Shown piece after piece: positions 63,620-64,000 of a stretch of DNA of 64,000 bases; within the stretch, counting starts at the first letter, position 1; each line of letters starts with the position of its first letter. A model generated the notes under the pieces. It saw nothing but the letters and a program-made list of their open reading frames with translations, was not told the origin of the DNA and did not search any database. Position numbers and translations under genes: made by a program. Source of the DNA: Paeniglutamicibacter kerguelensis (GTDB taxonomy: Bacteria; Actinomycetota; Actinomycetes; Actinomycetales; Micrococcaceae); the NCBI RefSeq assembly GCF_017876535.1, contig NZ_JAGIOF010000001.1, forward strand, positions 2,108,001 through 2,172,000, given 5' to 3'.

Positions 63620-64000
63620 TTAGTACTCGCGGTCCTGCCCCGGCGCCTTGATAAACGCGTACTGGGTCTCGCGGATCCCGCCGGCAAATTCCCGGCTGGA
63701 GGCCAGGCTCAGCTTGGCCGTGCCGCGCATCGCGAAAAGCGGTCGGCCACCACCGAGGATTACGGGCATCGTGTAGAGCAGCAGTTCATCAAGCAGGCCC
63801 GCGTCCGCGAATTGCCCGGCAACGGCGCCGCCTCCGACAACCCAGACGTCCTTACCGTTGGCGCTGCGGACGATGTCGCCGGCCCATTCGGTCACGTCCC
63901 CGCGCACAAACGTCAGGTCGGCACCCGGGAAAGCCGCAAGCTCGCGGTGGGTGAAAACCCACACCGGCAGTCCCGCATATGGCCATTCATCGCCGATTTC
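63620..64000 (-). CDS. RibD-C/dihydrofolate reductase-fold protein, N-terminus beyond window
   Basis: The visible 127 codons are the C-terminal part of a small NADPH-dependent reductase of the YyaP/YwjB type. KDVWVVGGGAVAGQFADAGLLDELLL and YTMPVILGGGRPLF are the conserved core; the start lies outside. The visible frame is intact, unlike the frameshifted relative near 4.6 kb. The substrate is unknown. The stop lies 11 bases beyond the strong bidirectional hairpin. Confidence 0.85.
   Translation of the reverse strand, partial: EIGDEWPYAGLPVWVFTHRELAAFPGADLTFVRGDVTEWAGDIVRSANGKDVWVVGGGAVAGQFADAGLLDELLLYTMPVILGGGRPLFAMRGTAKLSLASSREFAGGIRETQYAFIKAPGQDREY

Overview
The window is a high-GC, gene-dense chromosomal segment from an actinobacterium, most likely Micrococcaceae (Arthrobacter / Paeniglutamicibacter type). 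The evidence is the gene order ctaB | tkt-tal-pgi-zwf-opcA-pgl | secG-tpiA-pgk-gap-whiA-yvcK-rapZ-uvrC, OpcA next to Zwf, an HNH/DUF222 protein, a SARP-type regulator, frequent GTG/TTG starts and many leaderless-looking promoters. The family assignment is inference; no 16S or other marker was available.

Layout. 1-1.6 kb: the end of a fructose operon (fruK, cut by the window edge, and its DeoR-type repressor) with a visible promoter/operator. 1.8-5.2 kb: an eroded stretch with a truncated, frameshifted FtsX-type permease, a YCII protein and a frameshifted reductase-like gene. 5.2-14.8 kb: ctaB diverges from a pentose-phosphate block (tkt, tal, pgi, zwf, opcA, pgl). 14.8-24.1 kb, minus strand: secG, lower glycolysis (tpiA, pgk, gap), sodA, then whiA-yvcK-rapZ-uvrC. 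24.1-28.5 kb: an acyltransferase, a HAD phosphatase and uvrA, which has an SOS-box-like site. 28.5-32.2 kb: small accessory genes (GntR regulator, metallo-beta-lactamase fold protein, HNH nuclease, lipoprotein, an internally deleted methyltransferase). 32.3-41.3 kb: helicase, membrane hydrolase, GNAT, peptidase, epimerase, MFS exporter, and terC behind a probable manganese riboswitch. 41.4-46.5 kb: uvrB, two conserved unknowns, coaE and a flavin oxidase. 46.5-54.4 kb: a large SARP/ATPase regulator, YigZ, an rRNA-methyltransferase-like protein, a cysteine hydrolase, a membrane protein, YbaK and a small broken gene. 54.5-64 kb: rpsA, a polysaccharide deacetylase, two Eis-like acetyltransferases, polA, a thioesterase, a small kinase and a reductase cut by the right edge.

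How the parts work together: most of the window is core metabolism (oxidative and non-oxidative pentose phosphate pathway, triose glycolysis, heme O synthesis, CoA synthesis) plus nucleotide-excision repair (uvrA, uvrB and uvrC all present but unlinked) and DNA polymerase I. I see no CRISPR array, prophage, insertion sequence, rRNA or tRNA. The main novelty is regulatory and evolutionary: a Mn-type riboswitch before terC, an SOS-like box before uvrA, an operator overlapping the fruR promoter, a palindrome before gap, widespread leaderless -10/start spacing, and several genes at different stages of decay. I did not find a convincing undescribed multi-gene system.
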